Below, piece after piece: positions 1-5,844 of a stretch of 6,161 nt of DNA. Within the stretch, counting starts at the first letter, position 1. Every line of letters starts with the position of its first letter. The translations under genes and the position numbers were made by a program. Source of the DNA: Synergistales bacterium (GTDB lineage: Bacteria > Synergistota > Synergistia > Synergistales > Thermovirgaceae); contig JAHDOX010000037.1 in assembly GCA_018434645.1 (NCBI GenBank), forward strand, positions 1 to 6,161, in the 5' to 3' direction. A model generated the notes under the pieces. The model saw only the letters and a program-made list of their open reading frames with translations, had not been told where the DNA came from and ran no database searches.

Positions 1-84
1 CTTTTAGTATTTATATCCTTACTTTTCAGAGGTTAAGGTTACAAACACAAACCCATATGGTTCCTCAAAGGAGATACATACCCC

Positions 85-104
85 AAAAAGGCAGGGACGC
101 CTTT
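85..104 (-). terminator. Possible intrinsic terminator after recA
   Basis: Read on the minus strand, AAAGGC and GCCTTT form a 6-bp stem around a 6-base loop (GTCCCT), and the 3' arm runs into a T5 tract. It starts 73 bases after the recA stop, where the cluster's transcript should end. The stem is short and the T tract brief, so it is a weak to moderate terminator. On the plus strand the same hairpin is followed by GTTTTT, which is at least as good, so it could also serve a convergent transcript from the left. In the rest of the 177-base non-coding stretch I see no gene, tRNA or clear promoter. Confidence 0.45.
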
Positions 105-177
105 GTTTTTCATCATGACTTAAAGGATCGTATTATGTATCCAACAGCTTTTCGGCGCTTCTTTATTCTCTTCCATC

Positions 178-1299
178 CTAATTTTCGTCTTCCATGTCCA
201 GTTCCAGTATCTCCTCTTCCAGGTCGAGGCCAGTTTCTTCTTCACGCAAGTCGGCTTCTTCTTCCTCTGTTTCGGGAGAAAGAATCAGACCTATTCCTTC
301 GGCTACCTTCTTTTTGATCTCCTGTGATACCTCCTCCATGAGTTCGGGATGTTCCTTAAGGTAGGAGGCCACATTTTCTTTCCCCTGACCGAGCGTTTCG
401 CCCTTGTAGGCCAGCCACGACCCTTTGCGCACGATAACGTTATGATCGATAGCCATATCGAGCACGGACATCTCCTCCGGAACGCCCTTGCCGTAAATCA
501 ACGTTGCGTGAGCCGTCCTGAAGGGGGGGGCCTGTTTGTTTTTCACTACCTTGATCCAGAGTTCGTGACCCAGGTTCTCATCGCCTCTGGTGACGCTCTT
601 CCCTCGTTTGACCTCCACACGGACGGAACTGTAGAACTTGAGCGCTCTGCCGCCTGTTGTCGTTTCCTGCGGGCCGCCGTAACCCATGGTAGATATTTTT
701 GCTCTAAGCTGATTTATAAAGATGACGATGCATTTGCTTTTCGAAATCGAAGATGTAAGCCTTCTGAGCGCATAGGACATCAGCCTGGCCTGCAGTCCTA
801 CCTGGCTGTCTCCTATTTTCCCGTCTATCTCGGCCTGGGGGGTGAGCGCGGCTACGGAATCCACCACTATGACGTCGACGGCGCTGCTTCTGACCAGGGT
901 TTCCAGAATATAAAGAGCCTGTTCGCCGCTGTCGGGTTGCGCAACGTAAAGGGAATCGATCTTCACGCCCATCGAATGAGCCAGTCTTGGATCAAGAGCG
1001 TGCTCCGCGTCGATAAAGGCCGCTACGCCGCCGCTTTTCTGGGCTTCTGCGATAGCATGAAGGGCCAGTGTCGTTTTGCCGCTTCCCTCAGGTCCGAAAA
1101 TCTCGACTATTCGGCCTCTTGGATACCCCCCTATGCCAAGGGCTATGTCCAGGGGCAGCACCCCGCTCGAAATGACGTCAACGGCCTGTCTTGTTTCCTC
1201 ACCAAGACGCATGATGGCCCCATCGCCAAATTTGCTTTTTATATCCGCCATCGCCTGCTCCAGCACGTCTTCACGCGTCAGGTTTTTCCGTTTTGCCAT
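178..1299 (-). CDS. recA: RecA recombinase
   Basis: ATP-dependent DNA strand-exchange protein for homologous recombination and, in most bacteria, the coprotease that triggers LexA cleavage. The 373-residue product is full length. Walker A is GPEGSGKT at 69-76 (GPESSGKT in E. coli). The catalytic Glu is in FIDAEHALDP (E99, equivalent to E96). Walker B is VDVIVVDSVAAL at 141-152. Loop L1 follows as EIDGKIGDSQVG, with V167 in place of E. coli M164. INQLRAKI (Q197, I202) leads into loop L2, which then reads STMGYGGPQETTTGG and is two residues longer than in E. coli. KVVKNK at 250-255 supplies the lysines that reach the neighbouring ATP. The tail at 342-373 is strongly acidic, as in autoregulated RecA proteins. 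Start: ATG with GGAGGT 9 bases upstream. It is the last gene of the cluster; no LexA operator was seen nearby. A C8 tract interrupts codons 257-259 without breaking the frame. Confidence 0.98.
   Translation of the reverse strand: MAKRKNLTREDVLEQAMADIKSKFGDGAIMRLGEETRQAVDVISSGVLPLDIALGIGGYPRGRIVEIFGPEGSGKTTLALHAIAEAQKSGGVAAFIDAEHALDPRLAHSMGVKIDSLYVAQPDSGEQALYILETLVRSSAVDVIVVDSVAALTPQAEIDGKIGDSQVGLQARLMSYALRRLTSSISKSKCIVIFINQLRAKISTMGYGGPQETTTGGRALKFYSSVRVEVKRGKSVTRGDENLGHELWIKVVKNKQAPPFRTAHATLIYGKGVPEEMSVLDMAIDHNVIVRKGSWLAYKGETLGQGKENVASYLKEHPELMEEVSQEIKKKVAEGIGLILSPETEEEEADLREEETGLDLEEEILELDMEDEN
523..530. repeat. Eight-base homopolymer (C8 on the coding strand) inside recA
   Basis: Eight consecutive G's on the given strand encode Ala-Pro-Pro (residues 257-259) of RecA in the conserved KNKQAPPF segment. 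It is the longest homopolymer I saw in the window. The frame is intact here. Gain of one base would end the protein after residue 286, and loss of one base after residue 266, in both cases removing the C-terminal domain. Confidence 0.7.
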
Positions 1300-1301
1300 T
1301 A

Positions 1302-1892
1302 TTAGACCACCTCCGTGGGATTGAGCAAATATCGGGCCAGCGGCGTATAAACAGGACCTTCAGGGTAGAGGTCGCTCCGCATGACCGTTATATACCTTAC
1401 AGTCCATTCACCCTGTACAACTCTTTCGTCGTTGAACTCCTTCATCAGTTGGACAGGTAGTTCGGAAGGAGCCTTAATTCTCGCAATTGTCACATGAGGA
1501 TGAAAGGGACGTCTTTCCTTCTGCAGTCCGACAGCTTCCCCTGCCTTGTCGACGTAGTCGGCGATCCGGCGGAGCTGGTCGTCTTCGCCCCCTACCCCGA
1601 CCCACAATACGCTGGGCTGCCTCCATCCCGGAAATGCCCCTACGCCCGAGAGTTCAAGATCGAAGGGAGCTATTTTCGTAGAGCCCAATACCTGTTCGAG
1701 AGCAGCCTGAAGCTTTATAAGCCTTGTCGGCTCCATCTCCCCGCAAAACTTCAAGGTGATATGCAAGGCCTTTTCATCTACCCATCGGATACGCGGGGCC
1801 AGTGTGCCTAGCCGGGCCAGCCATTTGCCCAGCGTTTTTTTTACACCCGGATCTATTTCCACGCAAATGAAGCAACGCACCTTCTCACTCAT
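1302..1892 (-). CDS. thpR: RNA 2',3'-cyclic phosphodiesterase (2'-5' RNA ligase family)
   Basis: Cytoplasmic member of the 2H phosphoesterase superfamily. Characterised bacterial relatives hydrolyse RNA 2',3'-cyclic phosphate ends to 2'-phosphates and can reversibly join tRNA halves through 2'-5' bonds; the natural substrate here is unknown. The 196-residue product has both signature HxTx motifs: HITL at 44-47 (ALHITLKFCGE) and HVTI at 133-136 (RPFHPHVTIARIK). Their two histidines face each other across the catalytic cleft. The N-terminal RCFICVEID strand and the tail MRSDLYPEGPVYTPLARYLL are also typical. The ATG at 1892 is 3 bases after the cinA stop and has GAGGGG 10 bases upstream, inside the cinA 3' end. 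The stop is 2 bases before the recA start. The older name ligT is equally used; the position between cinA and recA matches the Deinococcus cinA-ligT-recA arrangement. Confidence 0.93.
   Translation of the reverse strand: MSEKVRCFICVEIDPGVKKTLGKWLARLGTLAPRIRWVDEKALHITLKFCGEMEPTRLIKLQAALEQVLGSTKIAPFDLELSGVGAFPGWRQPSVLWVGVGGEDDQLRRIADYVDKAGEAVGLQKERRPFHPHVTIARIKAPSELPVQLMKEFNDERVVQGEWTVRYITVMRSDLYPEGPVYTPLARYLLNPTEVV
1309..1314 (-). promoter_or_regulatory. Strong ribosome binding site of recA, inside the last codons of thpR
   Basis: The coding strand reads GGAGGT, 9 bases before the recA ATG at 1299. It is the strongest Shine-Dalgarno match in the window and fits the high RecA levels that cells need. 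It also encodes the last residues of ThpR (Glu-Val-Val before TAA), so that protein's tail may be shaped by the signal. Confidence 0.8.
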
Positions 1893-1895
1893 ACG

Positions 1896-3116
1896 TCAGG
1901 TCCCCCTCAACTCCCTCCAGAGCTTCTCGAGTCCGAAAGCCACGGTCCATCGTCTTACGCCGGCCCTGTCACCATGAAACTTTCTTGTCCACGTGCTTAA
2001 TCCTTCAGGCGAGCACAAGGCAAAACACACGGTACCCACAGGTTTGCCGGGTCGAGCCCCTCCAGGGCCTGCGATACCCGTAACGGCAAGACTGAAAGGG
2101 ACCTTGAAGATCCGAAGAGCTCCTTCAGCCATTTCCCGGGCGCATTCTTCACTGACCGCACCATGTTCTTCCAGGGTCGCAGGCGATACCCCGAGCAGTG
2201 ATATCTTTGCCTCGTTTCCGTAGCAAACGGCGCTTCCGGCAAAAACTTCTGAAACGCCCGGTATTTCCGTAAGGGCAGCCCCTACGAGACCGCCGGAACA
2301 AGATTCGGCCAGGCCGATTCTCGTTTTCCTTTTTAGGGCTTCCATAAAAACCGCCTCTGCGAGCGAGTCGGCTCCTTCCGGAAGGATATCCTCCGGAAGG
2401 AGATCTTTGACCTTCCTCAAAGCCTCTTCGACGGCCTCCGGGAAACCAAAAAAAGAAAGGGCAACACAATTGGGCGACGGAAGGATAGAGACAGAAAGAG
2501 TCTCATCTTCAAGGACGGGTTCAATTTTGGTTTTCAACCTGCTCTCGGGCCACCCGACAACCCTGATAACGCGCTGTAGTTTACCGCTTGGTGTCAGATC
2601 TGATAACAATTCCCTTTCTGCCAGTGATTGAAATTCCCATGGTACGCCGGGAAAAGCGTACAGCCTTGTCCCTTTCTTTTCGGCACGTATACCCAGAGCG
2701 GACCCCTGAGGGTTGTAAAGGGCTTCCGCACAGGCCGGCACCATGGCTTGCTTTTTGGCCGATTCCTGGAGCACGATCTTAATGTCGCCTTCGTACCTGG
2801 AAAGGATGCGCTCGTAATGGTCGTCGCGCCTGACGAGGGGGCTTTCGAGCAAACGGGAAAGCGCCTCCCGAGTCCTGTCGTCGTGGGTCGGGCCGAGGCC
2901 TCCGGAGATGACGATGATATCCGTCTTGCCCAGCCATGAACCCAATATTTGCGACAAAACTTCTTCCGAATCGGGAACTATCTGAATGGAAAGCACTTTC
3001 CAACCGAGAGAAGTCAATCGCGTCGCCAGCCAGGCACAGTTTGCCTCTTTACCGGTCCCGGAAAGCAACTCGTCCCCTACTGCAATAAGGACAGCATCAT
3101 TTGCCAATTTTTTCAC
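1896..3116 (-). CDS. cinA: CinA: MoaB/MogA-like domain fused to nicotinamide-nucleotide amidase
   Basis: Two-domain protein of pyridine nucleotide salvage. In characterised relatives the C-terminal domain (PncC) deamidates nicotinamide mononucleotide to nicotinate mononucleotide, and the N-terminal COG1058 domain has ADP-ribose pyrophosphatase activity. With the GTG start it is 406 residues, the usual full length. The N-terminal domain shows AVGDELLSG at 12-20 and SGGLGPTHDD at 71-80, with PGVPWEF at 156-162. The C-terminal domain shows AESCSGG at 270-276 (putative nucleophile S272), CYGNEAK at 298-304 and AVTGIAGPGG at 344-353. Most relatives have AESCTGG, so position 274 is a conservative Thr-to-Ser change. 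The start is ambiguous: GTG at 3116 has little in front of it, while TTG at 3107 (403 residues, starting at ANDAVLIAVG) is 5 bases after AGGTGA. The name comes from competence and damage induction in pneumococcus, where it is linked to recA; that role cannot be assumed here. Confidence 0.95.
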   Translation of the reverse strand: MKKLANDAVLIAVGDELLSGTGKEANCAWLATRLTSLGWKVLSIQIVPDSEEVLSQILGSWLGKTDIIVISGGLGPTHDDRTREALSRLLESPLVRRDDHYERILSRYEGDIKIVLQESAKKQAMVPACAEALYNPQGSALGIRAEKKGTRLYAFPGVPWEFQSLAERELLSDLTPSGKLQRVIRVVGWPESRLKTKIEPVLEDETLSVSILPSPNCVALSFFGFPEAVEEALRKVKDLLPEDILPEGADSLAEAVFMEALKRKTRIGLAESCSGGLVGAALTEIPGVSEVFAGSAVCYGNEAKISLLGVSPATLEEHGAVSEECAREMAEGALRIFKVPFSLAVTGIAGPGGARPGKPVGTVCFALCSPEGLSTWTRKFHGDRAGVRRWTVAFGLEKLWRELRGT

Positions 3117-3118
3117 CT
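3113..3118 (-). promoter_or_regulatory. Shine-Dalgarno-like AGGTGA that overlaps the annotated GTG start of cinA
   Basis: The coding strand reads AGGTGA followed by five A's and then TTG at 3107. The GTG that would be chosen by longest-frame logic (3116) is part of this motif. The spacing favours initiation at the TTG, which would shorten CinA by three residues (Met-Lys-Lys). Confidence 0.45.
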
Positions 3119-3128
3119 GCTTTGAGTT

Positions 3129-3599
3129 CTAAAAAAAGCGCTCATAAAGTGTCGCCAGCCCCCCGGCCAAAAAAAGCCACTGTACGGCCCGCACTATGAC
3201 ATTTGCATAAAGACCCGCCACGACGTCGTCAGCCATAATCCCGACTCCTGCGGGAAGTTTTTCTGCCACGTTTACGGGGAAAGGCTTTATGATGTCGAAA
3301 ACCCTGAACAAAAACAGTGCAGGAAGGCCAAGGCCCGGCGAAAGCCCTGCTACGGCTACCCAGGTCCCTACAACTTCATCGACAACTACCTCAGAGGGGT
3401 CTTCCCTGTTTTGGTGATCTGCGTACCTGCCGGAAACAAAAACCCCGAAAACAAACACCGCCCCTACAACCCAAAGAGGCAAAGGCTTTACGACGTATAC
3501 CAAAAACGCGACGGCCGATGCCAATGTCCCGGGCATGTTGGTGAGAAACCCGAGGCCGAAACAAGTGCTGAAATGTCGATAAAGGGCTTCAGGACTCAT
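3129..3599 (-). CDS. pgpA: Phosphatidylglycerophosphatase A
   Basis: Membrane enzyme that dephosphorylates phosphatidylglycerol phosphate to phosphatidylglycerol, the last step of phosphatidylglycerol synthesis. With the ATG at 3599 the product is 156 residues, normal for the family. Conserved blocks are GLGFLTNMPGTLAS at 15-28, DPSEVVVDEVVG at 67-78, FRVFDIIKPFPV at 98-109 and IMADDVVAGLYA at 121-132; the Asp/Glu residues in them are the expected metal ligands. Hydrophobic segments near 29-56, 84-98 and 131-150 fit a small multi-pass membrane protein. The frame is open back to an ATG at 3656, but that would overlap rimO by 68 bases and add a non-conserved Lys/Arg-rich extension. The ATG at 3599 overlaps rimO by only 11 bases. 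A TTG at 3608 (159 residues) is a credible alternative because GAGG lies 6 bases before it. The stop is 12 bases before the GTG of cinA. T7 at 3131-3137 (coding strand) ends in the stop codon. Confidence 0.93.
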   Translation of the reverse strand: MSPEALYRHFSTCFGLGFLTNMPGTLASAVAFLVYVVKPLPLWVVGAVFVFGVFVSGRYADHQNREDPSEVVVDEVVGTWVAVAGLSPGLGLPALFLFRVFDIIKPFPVNVAEKLPAGVGIMADDVVAGLYANVIVRAVQWLFLAGGLATLYERFF

Positions 3600-4893
3600 G
3601 GCGGACAACCTTCCCCTCAAGGTCGTGTTCATAGCTTTCGGTGATTTCCACTTCAACGAAAGTGCCGGGCTTGACGCCTTTGCCGTTTTTGATCTCGACT
3701 ATGCCGTCGACTTCAGGGGCATCTCTGAATGAACGCCCCCAAACTGCGTCAGACGATTTCCCGTCTGTTCCTTCCACCAGCACACGCAAGCGCCTTCCTG
3801 TGAAGCGACGCTGCCGTTTCCAGGAGATCCCTTCCTGGACCTCCAGTAATTCAACTGCTCTTTCCTGTCTCTTTTCCTCTGGAACGGAAGGCGAAAGAAG
3901 TGCCGCCGCAGTTCCTTCTTCTTCAGAGTAGGGGAACACGCCCACACGGTCGAGTTCAAAGTCCTCAAGGAAATCGATCAACTTGAGGAACTGTTTGTCA
4001 GTCTCGCCGGGGAAACCAGTCATGAGGGTGGTCCTGAGGGCAAAATCGGCATCGGCCGAACGGGCCCACTCAAAGGGTTTTTTTACGTCTTGTTCAAGGA
4101 CTTGCCCCCTGTTCATGGCCTTTAGTATTTCGCCATCGACGTGCTGAATGGGTATATCCATGTAGTTTTGGATGACCGGACTCGACACTATGATCTCAAC
4201 AAGTCTTTTTGTCACCCTCGCCGGGTGAAGGTATAAAAGCCTGATCCACAGGTCACGGCCCTGGAGCTCTTCTTCAAGACGGAGCAATAGATCCGGTAAC
4301 AGGGACTTGCCGCACTTGTCCATGCCATAGGCAGTCAGGTCCTGTCCGACCAGACAGATTTCCCTGGCTCCCGATTCCGCCAGTCTTCGGGCATCCTCGA
4401 GTATTTCGGTCTCGCTTCGGCTTTTCAGCCCCCCCCTGATGAGCGGAATCGTGCAGTAACTGCACCTGTTGTCGCATCCCTCGGAGATCTTCAGGTACCT
4501 TGACCAGGGGGAATAGCCCGGCAGAAGGGCGCGAGGCACTTTGCGCGGGATCCCGCCAAGTGCCTCGACCACCTTTTCGGGCTCGTCGGCCCCGGCCCAG
4601 AAATCAACGACAGGAAGCTCCCTTTCAAGCACTCTCCCATACCGGTTCACGAGACAACCTATCACGCCGATCTTGCGGATTTTTTCGGTTTTCTTGAGAT
4701 ATTCCAGGTCAAATATCGCGTCCAGGCTCTCCTCCACTGCAGGAACTATAAAACCGCAAGTGTTCACCAAAGCGACCTCTGCCTGCCCGACGTCTTCGAC
4801 CAACTCGTGACCGGCGCCTTCAAGCATTCCTGCGAGCCTTTCACTGTCTACCTGGTTTTTCGCACACCCAAGGGTAAGAAGATATATTCTCAT
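3589..4893 (-). CDS. rimO: Ribosomal protein S12 methylthiotransferase (radical SAM)
   Basis: Adds a methylthio group to the conserved loop aspartate of ribosomal protein S12 (Asp88 or Asp89 in E. coli numbering), using two 4Fe-4S clusters and S-adenosylmethionine. The 434-residue product has the full layout. The N-terminal UPF0004 domain has cluster cysteines C10 (TLGCAKNQVDSE), C46 (VNTCGFI) and C80 (IGCLVNRY). The radical SAM domain has the CxxxCxxC motif at C140, C144 and C147 (ISEGCDNRCSYCTIPLIRG). A TRAM domain covers about 366-430. I chose RimO over the related tRNA enzyme MiaB because of LGCAKNQVDSE, the short ELPVVDFWAG segment and the C-terminal TRAM pattern. The ATG has only a weak upstream AGG 12 bases away, so translation probably depends on the rodZ-like gene ending 6 bases earlier. 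The 3' end overlaps pgpA. Length is normal and all six cluster cysteines are present. Confidence 0.95.
   Translation of the reverse strand: MRIYLLTLGCAKNQVDSERLAGMLEGAGHELVEDVGQAEVALVNTCGFIVPAVEESLDAIFDLEYLKKTEKIRKIGVIGCLVNRYGRVLERELPVVDFWAGADEPEKVVEALGGIPRKVPRALLPGYSPWSRYLKISEGCDNRCSYCTIPLIRGGLKSRSETEILEDARRLAESGAREICLVGQDLTAYGMDKCGKSLLPDLLLRLEEELQGRDLWIRLLYLHPARVTKRLVEIIVSSPVIQNYMDIPIQHVDGEILKAMNRGQVLEQDVKKPFEWARSADADFALRTTLMTGFPGETDKQFLKLIDFLEDFELDRVGVFPYSEEEGTAAALLSPSVPEEKRQERAVELLEVQEGISWKRQRRFTGRRLRVLVEGTDGKSSDAVWGRSFRDAPEVDGIVEIKNGKGVKPGTFVEVEITESYEHDLEGKVVRHES
3609..3618 (-). promoter_or_regulatory. Purine-rich ribosome binding site of pgpA, inside the end of rimO
   Basis: The coding strand reads GAGGGGAAGG here, within the last codons of rimO. 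AAGG is 9 bases from the ATG at 3599, while GAGG is 6 bases from the TTG at 3608. It therefore supports either of these starts and argues against the far upstream ATG at 3656. Confidence 0.5.
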
Positions 4894-4899
4894 AAAAAT

Positions 4900-5844
4900 C
4901 TACAACCTGTTTCTTGAGCCGTCAGGTAGGTATTCGATGGTAAGGACCTCTCCGCTCCCACCGATACGCCCGAGGTCCCTGCCGTCCCATGAGTGCCTCA
5001 CCGCTCCGGCATTGCCATACCTTACCCTTGTGGGAGCATCGACGATCACTTCGTGCGTGTCCCCGTTTCGGAGAGTCCCCTGGTAAAGAATTTCGTCGTT
5101 TTTCGTCACCCTTATCCAGCAGGCACCAGATGCTCTGATGACGAGTTTCCTTTCGGGAACAGCATCCTCTTTAAGTTCGGCCTGCAGCTTCTCGCCGCCG
5201 GGGAGCCATGTCAGGGCTTCATCGGAAGAGGCAGCGGTCTTCCTTTCGTCTTTTGGAACAACGGCCGGGATTCCATCCGCTCCTGTTTCTACAGCTACTT
5301 CCGCCTCTTCCCCTGCCAGAGGCGTCTGTATCTTTTCTTCCACAGGAAGGCCTTTGGCGACATCCTCTTCGGAGGCCTGATCACCAGATGAGGCTGCAGG
5401 GATTTCCGCCGAGTTTTTTGCAAGCGTGCTTTCTCTTTTGGCCAGCAACTCATCCCTTTGCTGCCAGAAGATAAATATGGACACACCTATGACCACAAGC
5501 AGGCTGGCCCAAAGCCACCAACGAGATGTTTTCTGAAAACCTTTCTGAGGAGGCATATAATTCACCAACGTCTCGGTCTGCATTTTATCTGTGTCTGCTT
5601 GCAAAAGATTCTCGAATTCCTCGAAAAGATCCTCCGCTCCCATGTAAGACAAGTAGTTTCTTACAAAACCCTTCGCATACACCAGGCCGGGAAGCCTTTC
5701 AAGACGGCCCTCCTCTATCGCTTCCAGGAATCTCCTGTGGATTTTGGTGGCATCGGATATTTCGTCCAGCGTCAGCCCGGTAGTCTCGCGCCGTTTTTTG
5801 ACCTGCTCGCAAAGTTCCTCAAGGTTTTTTTGCCTGTCTTTCAA
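4900..5844 (-). CDS. rodZ: RodZ-like protein: helix-turn-helix, one membrane segment, C-terminal DUF4115-like domain
   Basis: Probable bitopic cytoskeletal adaptor. In characterised relatives RodZ anchors the MreB filament to the inner membrane and helps maintain rod shape. The 314-residue product has a RodZ/YmfM-type helix-turn-helix at about 7-80 (GLTLDEISDATKIHRRFLEA, then a YAKGFVRNYLSYMG segment). A single transmembrane helix lies at about 109-127 (WWLWASLLVVIGVSIFIFW), preceded by basic residues, so the N-terminus should be cytoplasmic. Residues 130-230 are an Ala/Glu-rich, low-complexity extracytoplasmic linker. Residues 232-308 form a DUF4115-like beta domain (ASGACWIRVTKND, ILYQGTLRNGD). 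The start is TTG: GGAGG lies 10 bases upstream, and the first in-frame ATG (residue 68) would remove most of the helix-turn-helix. It overlaps the rpe stop by four bases and ends 6 bases before rimO. MreB is not in this window, so the shape role comes from the family only. Confidence 0.88.
   Translation of the reverse strand: MKDRQKNLEELCEQVKKRRETTGLTLDEISDATKIHRRFLEAIEEGRLERLPGLVYAKGFVRNYLSYMGAEDLFEEFENLLQADTDKMQTETLVNYMPPQKGFQKTSRWWLWASLLVVIGVSIFIFWQQRDELLAKRESTLAKNSAEIPAASSGDQASEEDVAKGLPVEEKIQTPLAGEEAEVAVETGADGIPAVVPKDERKTAASSDEALTWLPGGEKLQAELKEDAVPERKLVIRASGACWIRVTKNDEILYQGTLRNGDTHEVIVDAPTRVRYGNAGAVRHSWDGRDLGRIGGSGEVLTIEYLPDGSRNRL

Noticed and set aside
10..36. A possible minus-strand promoter for a gene beyond the left edge (TTAACC, 15 bases, TATAAA).
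   Set aside because: The -10 resembles the consensus but the -35 is poor and the spacing short; such matches are common in AT-rich non-coding DNA.
17..38. CCTTA...TAAGG inverted repeat in the left non-coding region.
   Set aside because: Five-base arms with a 12-base gap are expected by chance and have no T tract or operator-like symmetry.
57..317. A plus-strand open frame starting in the non-coding region beyond recA.
   Set aside because: About half of it is antisense to the recA tail, it runs straight through the terminator-like hairpin, and the product shows no recognisable motif. The GGAG-like bases nearby do not line up with its start.
349..1305. A long open frame on the plus strand (318 codons) covering most of recA in antisense.
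   Set aside because: It lies wholly opposite a clearly conserved recA, has no recognisable domain and no good ribosome binding site, and is explained by the base composition of recA codons.
3125..3150. T7 at the end of pgpA as an internal terminator before cinA.
   Set aside because: Only a 3-4 bp imperfect stem can form before the T run, and the run is explained by the Phe-Phe-stop codons.
4075..4084. A7 on the coding strand of rimO, in phase as A AAA AAA, resembling a -1 frameshift site.
   Set aside because: No convincing downstream stem or upstream stimulator was seen, and RimO is full length without a shift.
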